Assembly (NCBI RefSeq): GCF_028473745.1
Contig: NZ_CP101137.1
Span: 434,001 to 498,000 of the forward strand
Direction: 5' to 3'
Source of the DNA: Streptomyces sp. M92
GTDB lineage: Bacteria; Actinomycetota; Actinomycetes; Streptomycetales; Streptomycetaceae
Length of the DNA: 64,000 nucleotides
The position numbers were made by a program, and so were the translations under genes. Positions 1 to 8,014 of the stretch are shown here, one piece after another. The notes under the pieces are model-generated. The model was not told the DNA's origin. It saw nothing but the letters and a program-made list of their open reading frames with translations, and ran no database searches. The stretch's first letter is position 1; each line of letters begins with the position of its first letter.

Positions 1-566
1 AGAGCGCCGTCAGCGCGCCGGTGACCGACTCCAATCAGCCCCGTGACCCGCAGGCCCCCAAGGGCCGGCCGACACCCAAGCGCAGCGTGGCCCAGTCCCA
101 GCGCCGCAGCGTCGCCAATACGCCGATGACGCGCAAGGAGGCCGCCAAGCGCCAGCGCGAGGAGCGCCGGACCGCGCTGGCCAAGCAGCGCGAGGCGCTG
201 GCCAGCGGTGACGAGCGGTACCTGCCGGCCCGCGACAAGGGCCCGGTCCGCAAGTTCGCGCGCGACTTCGTCGACTCGCGGTTCAACATCGCGGAGTACT
301 TCCTGCCGATGGCCGTGATCATCCTCGTGCTGAGCATGATCCGGGTGCCCGCGCTGCAGAACGCCGCGCTGCTGATGTGGCTGGTCGTGATCGTGCTGAT
401 CGTGCTCGACTCGATCGTCACCGGCTTCCGGCTGAAGAAGCGCCTCGCCGAGCGCTTCCCCGACGACCGCAGGCGCGGCGCGGTGGCCTACGCGCTGATG
501 CGCTCGCTCCAGATGCGCCGGCTCCGGCTGCCCAAGCCCCAGGTCAAGCGCGGGGAGCGGCCCTGA
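1..566 (+). CDS. DUF3043 membrane protein (5' end cut by window)
   Basis: The reading frame is open from the window edge, so the true start lies upstream; the GTG at 21 is only the first in-frame start codon visible. The visible part has a long, very basic N-terminal region rich in Arg, Lys and Gln. Two adjacent hydrophobic segments follow (about 300-355 and 365-425), then a basic C-terminal tail. This matches the actinobacterial DUF3043 family of two-pass membrane proteins of unknown function. It is followed directly by a methyltransferase gene whose start overlaps this stop codon. Confidence 0.8.
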   Translation, partial: SAVSAPVTDSNQPRDPQAPKGRPTPKRSVAQSQRRSVANTPMTRKEAAKRQREERRTALAKQREALASGDERYLPARDKGPVRKFARDFVDSRFNIAEYFLPMAVIILVLSMIRVPALQNAALLMWLVVIVLIVLDSIVTGFRLKKRLAERFPDDRRRGAVAYALMRSLQMRRLRLPKPQVKRGERP

Positions 567-1351
567 GCACGACGCCGTTCGCCGGGGACGCGGCGGATGC
601 CTGGCTGGACGGGCTGGGGGCTCTGCGGGACGTCGTACGGCAGGAGCTGGTGGCCCGGCAGCTCGACGAGCAGATAGTCGGCCGCTTCCCGGTGGGCAAG
701 CGGCTGCGGGTCCTCGACGTCGGTATGGGCCAGGGCACCCAGGCGCTGCGGCTGGCACGGGCCGGGCACCAGGTGACCGGGGTGGAGCGGGACGCGACGA
801 TGATCGCCGCGGCGCGGGAAGCGCTGGCCGGGCAGCCCGAGGGCATCCGGGAGCGGATGCGGATCGTCGAGGGCGACGGCCGGGACACCGGCGTCCACTT
901 CCTGCCCGGCAGCTTCGACGTGGTGCTGTGCCACGGCGTGCTCATGTACGTCGAGGAGCCCGACCCGCTGCTCGCGGGGCTGGCCCGGATGCTCGCCCCG
1001 GGCGGACTGCTGTCCCTCCTGGTGCGCAACGGCGACGCGCTCGCGCTGCGCCCCGGCCTGTACGGCGACTGGGCGGGTGCCCTGGCCGCCTTCGACACCG
1101 TCGAGTACACCAACCGCCTCGGCCTGCACGTCCGCGCGGATCGGCTGGCGACGCTGACGGCGAAGCTCGCGGGCATCGGCGCCCCGCTGCACACCTGGTA
1201 CGGCGTCCGGGTCTTCACGGACACGGCCCCCGACGGCGCCACGCCCCCGGCCGACCTGGAGACGCTGCTGGCGGCGGAGGAGCGGGCGGGCCGCACCGAC
1301 CCGTACCGCGGCGTCGCGGCGCTGCTGCACCTGTGCGGGGTGCGGGGCTAG
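563..1351 (+). CDS. class I SAM-dependent methyltransferase
   Basis: The protein of about 262 residues has the Rossmann-fold glycine motif VLDVGMGQGTQALRLA, then an acidic loop (EGDGRD) and the post-motif FDVVLCHGVLMYVEEP. It resembles SmtA/CmoM-like methyltransferases; the substrate cannot be read from sequence. The start is uncertain. I chose CTG at 563, which overlaps the upstream TGA and has GGGGAG 6 bases before it; the next in-frame alternative is GTG at 650. Overlap with the DUF3043 gene suggests translational coupling. The reading frame is open far upstream, but there it overlaps the DUF3043 gene and has no conserved look. Confidence 0.75.
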   Translation: MSTTPFAGDAADAWLDGLGALRDVVRQELVARQLDEQIVGRFPVGKRLRVLDVGMGQGTQALRLARAGHQVTGVERDATMIAAAREALAGQPEGIRERMRIVEGDGRDTGVHFLPGSFDVVLCHGVLMYVEEPDPLLAGLARMLAPGGLLSLLVRNGDALALRPGLYGDWAGALAAFDTVEYTNRLGLHVRADRLATLTAKLAGIGAPLHTWYGVRVFTDTAPDGATPPADLETLLAAEERAGRTDPYRGVAALLHLCGVRG

Positions 1352-1546
1352 GGCCCGTCCGACAATGCCCGTCGTCGCCCGAAGGGCGGCCGCGCGGCGT
1401 CAGGTGCGTGCTCTGGAGGTCCCCCCGGCCGGAGGCTGGGGGGTGCCGGTCCCAGACCCGCGTACTGGCCGTACCCGCGTCCGGGGCCGGTGCGGCGAGA
1501 GTGCGTGCATGGCGTCGCGCGGCAGACGGGAATGGTCGGACAGGCC
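1352..1546. mobile_element. MITE-like element, about 195 bp, no ORF
   Basis: The ends form an imperfect terminal inverted repeat. Left end 1352-1373 begins GGCCCGTCCGACAATGCCC, and the reverse complement of 1525-1546 begins GGCCTGTCCGACCATTCCC, with 3 mismatches over 22 bases. Similarity continues inward in patches (GCGCGGCGTCA against GCGCGACGCCA). A further copy of the end sequence follows at 1555-1567. The element sits directly against the stop codon of the methyltransferase gene and encodes nothing. It looks like a non-autonomous, miniature inverted-repeat element; the parent transposon is not in the window. Confidence 0.45.
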
Positions 1547-1566
1547 CTGTCCAAGGCCTGTCCGAC
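1535..1566. repeat. 12-bp perfect inverted repeat (hairpin)
   Basis: GTCGGACAGGCC at 1535-1546 is perfectly repeated inverted at 1555-1566 with an 8-base spacer. The left arm coincides with the right end of the MITE-like element. It may act as a terminator after the upstream operon, but there is no T-run. Confidence 0.5.
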
Positions 1567-1628
1567 AGGGGCGCCCGTTCGGGTGTCCTCCGGGAGCCGG
1601 GCCGCCACCGCGCGACGAGACTCGGGGC

Positions 1629-2705
1629 ATGGACGCTTCCCGCACCCGCCCGCCCAGGCTGCTCGCCCCGGCCGCCCTCCTGGCCTGCGCGTCGCTGTTC
1701 GTCACCGGCTGCACGGGCGCCGCCCCCGCCCCTCCCGGCGGGCGGGAGGGCGACACGGCGCAGGCCGCCGCGCCGGCCGCGGCCAACGACCTCCAGGCCG
1801 ACTACCAGCGGGTGATCGAGGACGTCCTCCCGTCGGTCGTGCAGATCCAGGCGGGCGACTCCCTGGGATCCGGCGTCGTGTACGACGACAAGGGGCACAT
1901 CGTCACCAACGCGCACGTCGTCGGGGACAGCAGGGCCTTCCGGGTGACGACCGCCCGCACGGAGGAGGCCCTCGCCGCCGAGCTGGTCTCCTCCTACCCC
2001 GAGCAGGACCTCGCCGTCATCAAGCTGGACCGGCTGCCCGAGGGCATCGAGGCGGCCCGCTTCGGCGACTCCTCGAAGGCGGCGGTCGGGCAGATCGTGC
2101 TGGCGATGGGCTCGCCGCTGGGCCTGTCCTCCAGCGTGACGCAGGGCATCGTGTCGGCGGTCGGACGGACCGTCACCGAGGGCCGCCAGGGCGGCGGCAC
2201 GGGCGCGACGATCGGCAACATGGTGCAGACGTCGGCGGCCATCAACCCCGGCAACAGCGGCGGCGCCCTGGTGAACCTCGACAGCGAGGTGATCGGCATC
2301 CCGACGCTGGCCGCGACCGACCCGGGCATGAGCGACAGCGCGGCGCCCGGAATCGGGTTCGCCATCCCGTCGTCGATGGTGAGGACGGTCGCCGACCAGA
2401 TCATCGAGGACGGCCGGGTGACCGACTCGGGACGGGCGGCGCTCGGCATCACCGCCCGCACGGTCGTCGACGACGGCTACCGGCCCGCGGGCGTGGCCGT
2501 CGTCGAGGTGAGCGACGGCGGGGCCGCCGACGACGCGGGGCTGCGGCCCGGCGACGTCATCGTCCGGCTGGGCGACACGGACATCACCACCATCACCTCC
2601 CTGGCCGAGGCGCTGGCGTCGATGCAGCCGGGCGACCGGACGAAGGTGACGTACACCCGCGACGGCGACGAGCGCACCGCCGAGGTGACCCTGGGCGAGC
2701 AGTGA
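1629..2705 (+). CDS. HtrA/DegP-like serine protease lipoprotein with PDZ domain
   Basis: This 358-residue protein starts at ATG 1629 with a lipoprotein signal ending LFVTGC, so it should be anchored outside the membrane. The trypsin-like domain has the complete triad: His96 in TNAHVVG, Asp127 in EQDLAVIKL and Ser210 in NPGNSGGALV. A C-terminal PDZ domain occupies about residues 265-355 (PAGVAVVEVSDGGAADDAG...GLRPGDVIVRLGD). The S1C family degrades or refolds damaged exported proteins. The reading frame runs further upstream through the MITE-like element, but the signal peptide fixes the start. Confidence 0.9.
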   Translation: MDASRTRPPRLLAPAALLACASLFVTGCTGAAPAPPGGREGDTAQAAAPAAANDLQADYQRVIEDVLPSVVQIQAGDSLGSGVVYDDKGHIVTNAHVVGDSRAFRVTTARTEEALAAELVSSYPEQDLAVIKLDRLPEGIEAARFGDSSKAAVGQIVLAMGSPLGLSSSVTQGIVSAVGRTVTEGRQGGGTGATIGNMVQTSAAINPGNSGGALVNLDSEVIGIPTLAATDPGMSDSAAPGIGFAIPSSMVRTVADQIIEDGRVTDSGRAALGITARTVVDDGYRPAGVAVVEVSDGGAADDAGLRPGDVIVRLGDTDITTITSLAEALASMQPGDRTKVTYTRDGDERTAEVTLGEQ

Positions 2706-2741
2706 GGGGCGGGGCCGGCCGGACCGGACCCGCCCCGGCGC

Positions 2742-2990
2742 TCAGCCCTCCGCCGGTTCCGCGGCGTCCTCGGCGTCCTCGGCGTCCTCGGCGTGCAGGC
2801 TCATCGGCCCGTAGATCTCCGTGGAGTCCTCGAACAGCCGCACCTGGTCGGTGCCGCCCTCCTGGAGTTCCTTCCAGTGCTCCCCGATCCAGGACTCGGC
2901 GTCCCCTTGCGTGGTGAACTCCTCGGGCTGCACCGCGGGCCGGACCTCAGTCCCGCCGGCCGTCTCGAACCGCCACGTCCATGCCGCCAT
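2742..2990 (-). CDS. small conserved hypothetical protein, acidic C-terminus
   Basis: An 82-residue soluble protein. ATG at 2990 is preceded by GGGAGG 6 bases away, which decides the start; the longer frame upstream is not supported. The N-terminal part is Trp-rich (AAWTWRFE, ESWIGEHWKEL) and looks folded. The C-terminus is a repeated acidic run (AEDAEDAEDAAEPAEG) that corresponds to a GTCCTCGGC nucleotide repeat at about 2766-2793. Function unknown. It converges with the HtrA-like gene and diverges from the cobU fusion. Confidence 0.75.
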   Translation of the reverse strand: MAAWTWRFETAGGTEVRPAVQPEEFTTQGDAESWIGEHWKELQEGGTDQVRLFEDSTEIYGPMSLHAEDAEDAEDAAEPAEG

Positions 2991-3009
2991 GTACGCCTCC
3001 CAGATGTGA

Positions 3010-3120
3010 GCACATGCAGAGCGGAAGCCGGATCTTGGTCCGGCCTCCGCCCGCAGCCTATGCGCTGAGCCGACCGCGTCGTAGCAGGCCCGGGAGACAG
3101 ACCCCGCCCCCTTATGGGGC
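3010..3120 (+). promoter_or_regulatory. candidate cobalamin riboswitch before the cobU fusion
   Basis: The divergent gap before the cobU fusion holds elements in the order of a cobalamin riboswitch: GCGGAAGCCGG, a short loop, TCCGG, then CTCCGCCCGCAG, which resembles the conserved GGGAA-CCGG...UCCGG-CCCGCA core. A B12-box-like GGCCCGGGAGACAGACC at 3088-3104 follows. A GCCCC-CTTAT-GGGGC hairpin at 3106-3120, 42 bases before the GTG start, could be the expression platform. The match was made by eye and several core bases deviate, so this is a candidate only. Confidence 0.4.
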
Positions 3121-3162
3121 CTCGGGCGCGCACCCCGCCGCCCCACCGGGGAAAATCGGGGC

Positions 3163-4362
3163 GTGGACGTGACTCTGCTCGGCACCGGTGCCCCCGCGGG
3201 CCTGCCCCGCCCCGACTGCCCCTGTGCGGCCTGTGCCGCCGCCCAGGGCGAGAACGCGCGCGCGGCGACCGCGCTGCTGGTGGACGGGGCCCTGCTGCTG
3301 GACCTCACCCCGGGCGCCGCGTTCGCCGCCGCACGCGCCGGGCACTCCCTGACCGGCGTACGCCAGGTGCTGCTGTCGCACCCGCACGACGGGCCGGCGC
3401 TGGAGGTGCCCGCCGGGCTGCCGCAGCCGGGCCGGGTGCCGGACGGCCGGGAGCTGGCGCTGCTGACCGGGCACCGGGTGCGGGCGGTGGCGATGGACGC
3501 GCCGGGCACCGGGTACGCCGTGACGGGACCGGACGGACAGCGGCTCCTCTACCTGCCGCCGGGCGGTGCTCCGGCGGGCCTGGAGGAGCCCGCCGAACCG
3601 TACGACATGGTCCTCGTGGACGTCGTGGGCCGCCCGGACGCCCTGGCGAGGCTGCGCGCGGTGGGCGCGGTCGGCGCGGCCACGGACGTCGTCGCCGTCC
3701 ACCTGGGCCACGACGTGCCGCCGGGCCGGGAGCTCGTCCGCCGTCTCGCGGCGGCCGGGGCACGGGCCGTGCGGGACGGCACGACGCTGGTGGTGGGCGC
3801 CTACGAGGACGTACCCGACGTACCGCGCCGCACCCTCGTGCTGGGCGGCGCCCGTTCGGGCAAGTCGGTGGAGGCCGAACGCCGGCTGGAGTCGTTCCCG
3901 GAGGTGCTGTACGTCGCGACGGGCGGCTCCCGGGGCGGCGACACGGAGTGGGCGGCCCGGGTCCGCGCGCACCGCGAGCGGCGCCCGGGCTCCTGGCGCA
4001 CGGTGGAGACCTGCGACCTGGTCCCGCTCCTCAAGGACGACGGAGCGCCCCTCCTCGTCGACTGCCTGTCCCTGTGGCTGACGGACGCGATGGACGCCGT
4101 GGGGGCCTGGGACGACGCGGAGTGGGCCGACGGCGGCGAACGGGCCCTGCGCGACCGGGTGCGGGACCTGGCGGAGGCGGTGCGCGCCACCCGGCGCACG
4201 GTCGTCGCCGTGTCGAACGAGGTCGGCTCCGGCATCGTCCCGGCCACCGCCTCCGGCCGCCGCTACCGGGACGAACTCGGCCGCCTGAACGCCGCCTTCG
4301 CGCACGAGTGCGAGCAGGTGCTGCTGGTGGTGGCGGGCCAGGCCCTCGTCCTACGCGGGTGA
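3163..4362 (+). CDS. cobU: MBL-fold domain fused to CobU (adenosylcobinamide kinase/guanylyltransferase)
   Basis: A 399-residue fusion starting at GTG 3163. Residues 1 to about 215 resemble a PhnP-like metallo-beta-lactamase fold (LLGTGAP, CPCAACAAAQ), but the metal motif HxHxDH is degraded to HPHDGP (His73, His75). From about residue 225 the protein is CobU: Walker A GGARSGKS with Lys234, then VDCLSLWL and VSNEVGSGIVP. CobU phosphorylates adenosylcobinamide and transfers GMP to it in nucleotide-loop assembly of cobalamin. CobT and CobS downstream serve the same pathway. The last 12 bases overlap the convergent methyltransferase gene. Confidence 0.85.
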   Translation: MDVTLLGTGAPAGLPRPDCPCAACAAAQGENARAATALLVDGALLLDLTPGAAFAAARAGHSLTGVRQVLLSHPHDGPALEVPAGLPQPGRVPDGRELALLTGHRVRAVAMDAPGTGYAVTGPDGQRLLYLPPGGAPAGLEEPAEPYDMVLVDVVGRPDALARLRAVGAVGAATDVVAVHLGHDVPPGRELVRRLAAAGARAVRDGTTLVVGAYEDVPDVPRRTLVLGGARSGKSVEAERRLESFPEVLYVATGGSRGGDTEWAARVRAHRERRPGSWRTVETCDLVPLLKDDGAPLLVDCLSLWLTDAMDAVGAWDDAEWADGGERALRDRVRDLAEAVRATRRTVVAVSNEVGSGIVPATASGRRYRDELGRLNAAFAHECEQVLLVVAGQALVLRG

Positions 4363-5091
4363 GCCGGGCCCCTTGCGCGCGACGACGCGCCGGCTCCGCG
4401 CGCCGGTGAGCACGGTGCAGCCCAGTCCGGCCAGTTCAGCGCGCACGCCCGCCGGACGGACGAGCAGCCGCCGCGGGTCCGCCACGTCGACGAGCAGGTG
4501 ACCGCCGGGCCGCAGCACGTGCAGCGCGGCCCGCAGTTCGGCACGCGGGTCGGGCACCCGCTCCAGCTGCTGAAAGAGGCTCACCACGTCGTAGCGGCCC
4601 CGCAGCCGCGCCTGGATGTGCGGGTCCGTCAGCCTGCCGACGAACGCCTCCTCGACCCGCTCGACGGCACGGGCCCGCAGCACCCGGTGCGTGGGGTCCA
4701 GGCCGTCGAAGGACGTGTACGGGAAACAGGCCCGTGCGGCGTGAGGGAAGTCGGCGTCGCCGGTGCCCACGTCCAGCCAGCTCTCGGGCTCCGGGCAGCG
4801 GCGGAACACCGCGCGGGCGGCCGCTCCGTGCCGGAGGCGGACGCCGGCCCGGACGAGCGGGTGCTCGGGCCCCGGCTCGAGCGGCGGATTGCGGAACCCG
4901 TGCCCGCACGCCAGACAACGCTCGAGCACGCAGCGACCGGGTGCGGCCCGCCGCGGCCCCTGGCCCAACAGACGGGAACGCAGCCGCCGGGACCCGCACC
5001 AGGGGCAGTCCGCACGGTGCGGCCCGTAACCGGGGAAGGGAGGGACCGGGGGCACGGGAGGCGGCGCCGAGGGGACGGGCGGTGCGGACAT
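4351..5091 (-). CDS. class I methyltransferase with N-terminal Cys-rich (zinc-ribbon-like) segment
   Basis: A 246-residue protein. ATG at 5091 is preceded by GGGAG 6-7 bases away. After a Pro-rich leader there are two CxxC pairs (CPWCG and CLACGHGF) about 30 residues apart, which probably bind zinc. The SAM-binding motif WLDVGTGDADFPHAAR and a C-terminal LRPGGHLLVDVADP follow. This resembles the two-part architecture of small-molecule or nucleic-acid methyltransferases, but the substrate is unknown. It lies on the opposite strand between cobU and cobT and is convergent with cobU. Confidence 0.75.
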   Translation of the reverse strand: MSAPPVPSAPPPVPPVPPFPGYGPHRADCPWCGSRRLRSRLLGQGPRRAAPGRCVLERCLACGHGFRNPPLEPGPEHPLVRAGVRLRHGAAARAVFRRCPEPESWLDVGTGDADFPHAARACFPYTSFDGLDPTHRVLRARAVERVEEAFVGRLTDPHIQARLRGRYDVVSLFQQLERVPDPRAELRAALHVLRPGGHLLVDVADPRRLLVRPAGVRAELAGLGCTVLTGARSRRVVARKGPGSPA

Positions 5092-5242
5092 GGGCGGCTC
5101 CCGACGCGCGAGGAAGAGAACGAACGACAATCCAGGCAAAACGTTACGTAGGTGATCGCCGTCGGACGGGGAACGACGCCTCCCGGGCGCGGTGCGGACG
5201 GGCCCGCCGCCGTGTTCGACCCAGGCCGGTACTGTTCGGCGA

Positions 5243-6301
5243 ATGAGCTCGCTGAATCTCGACGACTTCACCGATCTGATCGAGCGTCCCGACGGCGGGG
5301 TGCGCCGCGACGCCGAGGCGCGCCGGGAGCGCCAGGTCGTGCCGCCCGGATCGCTGGGCCGCCTGGACGAACTGGGCGAGTGGCTGGCCGCGGCGCGGTC
5401 CGCCGTGCCGGTGCGGCCGGTCGAACAGCCCCGGGTGGTGCTCTTCGCCGGTGACCACAAGGTCGCCGAACTGGGCGTGTCGGCACGGCCCGCGGGCGGC
5501 GCGGGCGAGCTGGTGCGCGAGGTGCTGGAGGGCGGCCGGCCCGTGTCCGTACTCGCCCGTCGCCTCGGCGTACCGGTGCGGGTGGTCGACATGTCCCTGG
5601 ACTGCGACCCTCAGACGCTGCCCGCCGGCGTCTCGGCGCACCGGGTGCGGCGCGCGGGCGGACGCATCGACATCGAGGACGCGCTGACCCTGGAGGAGGC
5701 GGAGGCCGCCTTCCGGGCCGGGATGGCGGTGGCCGACGAGGAGGCCGACTCCGGTACGGACCTGGTGGTGCTGGGCGACGTGAGCGTGGGCGGCACCACG
5801 GCGGCGGGCGTGCTGGTCGCCGCGCTGTGCGGCACCGACGCGTCGGTGGTCACCGGGCGGGGCGGGCTGGCCATCGACGACCTGGCCTGGATGCGCAAGT
5901 GCGCGGCGATCCGCGACGCGTTGCGCCGCGCGCGGCCGGTCCTCGGGGACCAGCTGCGGCTCCTCGCGACGGTGGGCGGCGCCGACCTGGCCGCGATGAC
6001 GGGCTTCCTGCTGCAGAGCGCGGTGCGGAAGACGCCGGTGATCCTGGACGGCGTCGTGACGGCCGCGTGCGCGCTGGTCGGGCAGCGGGTCGCCTTCCGG
6101 GCGCCGGACTGGTGGCTGGCGGCGCACGACAGCGGGGAGCCGGGGCAGGCCAAGGCGCTGGACCGGATGGCCATGGAGCCGCTGCTCTCCCAGGGCGTGA
6201 CGGTGGGCGAGGGGGCGGGGGGCCTGCTGGCGCTTCCGCTGGTACAGGCCGCGGCGGCACTGGCGGCGGAGCTGCCGGTCGTCTCCGACGAGGAGGGTTA
6301 G
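5243..6301 (+). CDS. cobT: nicotinate-nucleotide--dimethylbenzimidazole phosphoribosyltransferase
   Basis: A 352-residue CobT homologue starting at ATG 5243; the in-frame GTG at 5192 has no ribosome site. Family motifs are present: PPGSLGRLDELGEW near the N-terminus, FAGDHKVAELGVSA, the glycine-rich GDVSVGGTTAAGV and, near the C-terminus, GEGAGGLLALPL containing the probable catalytic Glu323. The enzyme makes alpha-ribazole phosphate for the lower ligand of cobalamin. Length is normal for the family. Confidence 0.9.
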   Translation: MSSLNLDDFTDLIERPDGGVRRDAEARRERQVVPPGSLGRLDELGEWLAAARSAVPVRPVEQPRVVLFAGDHKVAELGVSARPAGGAGELVREVLEGGRPVSVLARRLGVPVRVVDMSLDCDPQTLPAGVSAHRVRRAGGRIDIEDALTLEEAEAAFRAGMAVADEEADSGTDLVVLGDVSVGGTTAAGVLVAALCGTDASVVTGRGGLAIDDLAWMRKCAAIRDALRRARPVLGDQLRLLATVGGADLAAMTGFLLQSAVRKTPVILDGVVTAACALVGQRVAFRAPDWWLAAHDSGEPGQAKALDRMAMEPLLSQGVTVGEGAGGLLALPLVQAAAALAAELPVVSDEEG

Positions 6302-6421
6302 CGGGGTTTCAGCGCCCCCGGCGCGGGGGTGGGCGTCGGGAGTGGGCCGCGCGGGCCGGCGTGACGGGGTGCCGCCGCGCCCGCCCCCGGCACCACTGCA
6401 CGCGGGCGGGGCGGCAGCGGC

Positions 6422-7159
6422 CTACCCGTCCGGCCGCCCGCCGATCCAGTCCTGCACCGCCCGGCGCGGCCCGGACCAGCGGCGGTCGTGGCGGTAGGCC
6501 CGCAGGTGGGACTTGGCGCGGGCGTGCGGCCGGCGGGCGTAGAAGCGGCGGGCCCACAGCGAGCCGGGCCGCGCCAGGCGGACCGCGCCGATCAGGGCGA
6601 CGAGCGGCACGATCACGCCGAAGACCGCGAGCCGCGCCTTGCCCTTGGCCAGGGCGAGGAGGGAGAAGAAGAAGTTCCCCGCGACGGTCGCGATGACGTT
6701 CGCCCGGTCCTGCAACTCGTCCTCGGACATGCCGTCGACACCGAACGGGGTGAACCCGGCGAGGACCAGCCCCACCAGCGCCGCCGTGAGCACCACGGCC
6801 TCCACGCTCTTGCGCCCCGCCTCGCTCCAGTACACGTCGTCGAGATGCAGGATCAGCGCGAACTCGTCCAGCACCAGCCCCGCCCCGACCCCGAAGACGA
6901 CCGCCGCCAGCGCGGAGCCGAACCCGTGCCGGCCCCCGGCGACGGCGGCGAAACCGCCGACCACGGTGAGGACGACCCCCGGAACGACGTGGTGCACGTG
7001 CACCCCGCCCGCCTCGACGTTGCCGAAGGGACCCTTGCCCGCCCGGATGAGCCGGGTGATCACCCGCGTGATCAGGAACGTGAGCACGAAGGCACCCAGG
7101 GCGAGGAGCAGCGGCAGCTTCCCGGGTTCCATGATGTTGCGCTGCCACCAATCTCCCAT
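6422..7159 (-). CDS. conserved integral membrane protein
   Basis: A 245-residue protein with about six hydrophobic segments spread over residues 15-205 and a strongly basic C-terminus. Conserved-looking polar motifs sit between the helices: HVHHVVPG near residue 55 and DEFALILHLDDVYW near residue 100. His and Asp clusters of this kind may bind metal, but I cannot assign a function. ATG at 7159. It sits on the opposite strand between cobT and cobS, 60 bases from the cobS start, so the two genes share a divergent promoter region. Confidence 0.7.
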   Translation of the reverse strand: MGDWWQRNIMEPGKLPLLLALGAFVLTFLITRVITRLIRAGKGPFGNVEAGGVHVHHVVPGVVLTVVGGFAAVAGGRHGFGSALAAVVFGVGAGLVLDEFALILHLDDVYWSEAGRKSVEAVVLTAALVGLVLAGFTPFGVDGMSEDELQDRANVIATVAGNFFFSLLALAKGKARLAVFGVIVPLVALIGAVRLARPGSLWARRFYARRPHARAKSHLRAYRHDRRWSGPRRAVQDWIGGRPDG

Positions 7160-7219
7160 ATGCGCACTTTATCCCCGGTCGGCGCCGACGCCCTCCCGGC
7201 CGCCGGGTAGTCTGCGCCG

Positions 7220-8002
7220 GTGCTCAGGACCCCCTCCCCCGACGGCCTCCGCTTCGCCTTCGGCACCCTCACCGTGTTCCCGGTCGCGGTGACCCGCTGG
7301 GACCGCGAGGCGGCCCGCGCCGGCATGCTGTGCGCACCGCTGGCCGGCCTGGCCGTCGGCGCCGCGGCCGCCGCGGCCGGGCTCCTGCTGCTGTTCCTCG
7401 GCGCGGGCACCCCGCTCGCCGCCGTCGCGACCGCCGCCGTACCCGCCGTGCTCACCCGCGGCCTGCACCTGGACGGCCTGGCCGACACCGCGGACGGACT
7501 CGGCAGCGGCAAGCCCGCCGAGGACGCGCTGCGGATCATGAAGCAGTCGGACATCGGCCCGTTCGGCGTGCTCACGCTGCTCTTCGTGCTGCTGGCCCAG
7601 GTGGCCGCGCTGGCGCAGGCCTACGACGCGTCCTGGGCGCACGGCGCGCTCGCCGCCGTGGTCTCGGCGGCCGCCGCCCGGCTGGCGCTGACCCTCGCCG
7701 CCCGCACCGGGGTGCCCGCCGCCCGCCCGGAGGGCCTGGGCGCGGCGGTCGCGGGAGCGGTGCCGGCCGGTGGCGCGCTCGCGGCCACCGCCGCCGTCAC
7801 GGCGGCCGCGGCGGCGGCCGGCGCGGTCCTGGGCCCGTACGACGCGGTCCGTACGGCGCTCGCGGTACTGTGCGCCGTCGCCGTCGCCGAACTCCTCCTG
7901 CGCCACTGCGTCCGCCGCTTCGGCGGGGTCACCGGCGACGTCTTCGGCTCGGTCGCGGAGACGGCGGCCACCACCGCCCTCGTCGTACTGGTCCTCGGCT
8001 GA
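7220..8002 (+). CDS. cobS: adenosylcobinamide-GDP ribazoletransferase (cobalamin synthase)
   Basis: A 260-residue polytopic membrane protein starting at GTG 7220. The CobS signature LHLDGLADTADGLG is at about residues 85-98, followed by MKQSDIGPFGV. Many Ala- and Leu-rich transmembrane helices fill the rest, and RRFGGVTGDVFG near the C-terminus is a family motif. It joins adenosylcobinamide-GDP to alpha-ribazole, the last step after CobU and CobT. Confidence 0.9.
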   Translation: MLRTPSPDGLRFAFGTLTVFPVAVTRWDREAARAGMLCAPLAGLAVGAAAAAAGLLLLFLGAGTPLAAVATAAVPAVLTRGLHLDGLADTADGLGSGKPAEDALRIMKQSDIGPFGVLTLLFVLLAQVAALAQAYDASWAHGALAAVVSAAAARLALTLAARTGVPAARPEGLGAAVAGAVPAGGALAATAAVTAAAAAAGAVLGPYDAVRTALAVLCAVAVAELLLRHCVRRFGGVTGDVFGSVAETAATTALVVLVLG

Positions 8003-8014
8003 CCTCGGCTGACC

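Noticed and set aside
5092-5242. Search for a second cobalamin riboswitch before cobT and cobS
   Set aside because: No B12-box-like sequence was seen in 5092-5242 or 7160-7219.
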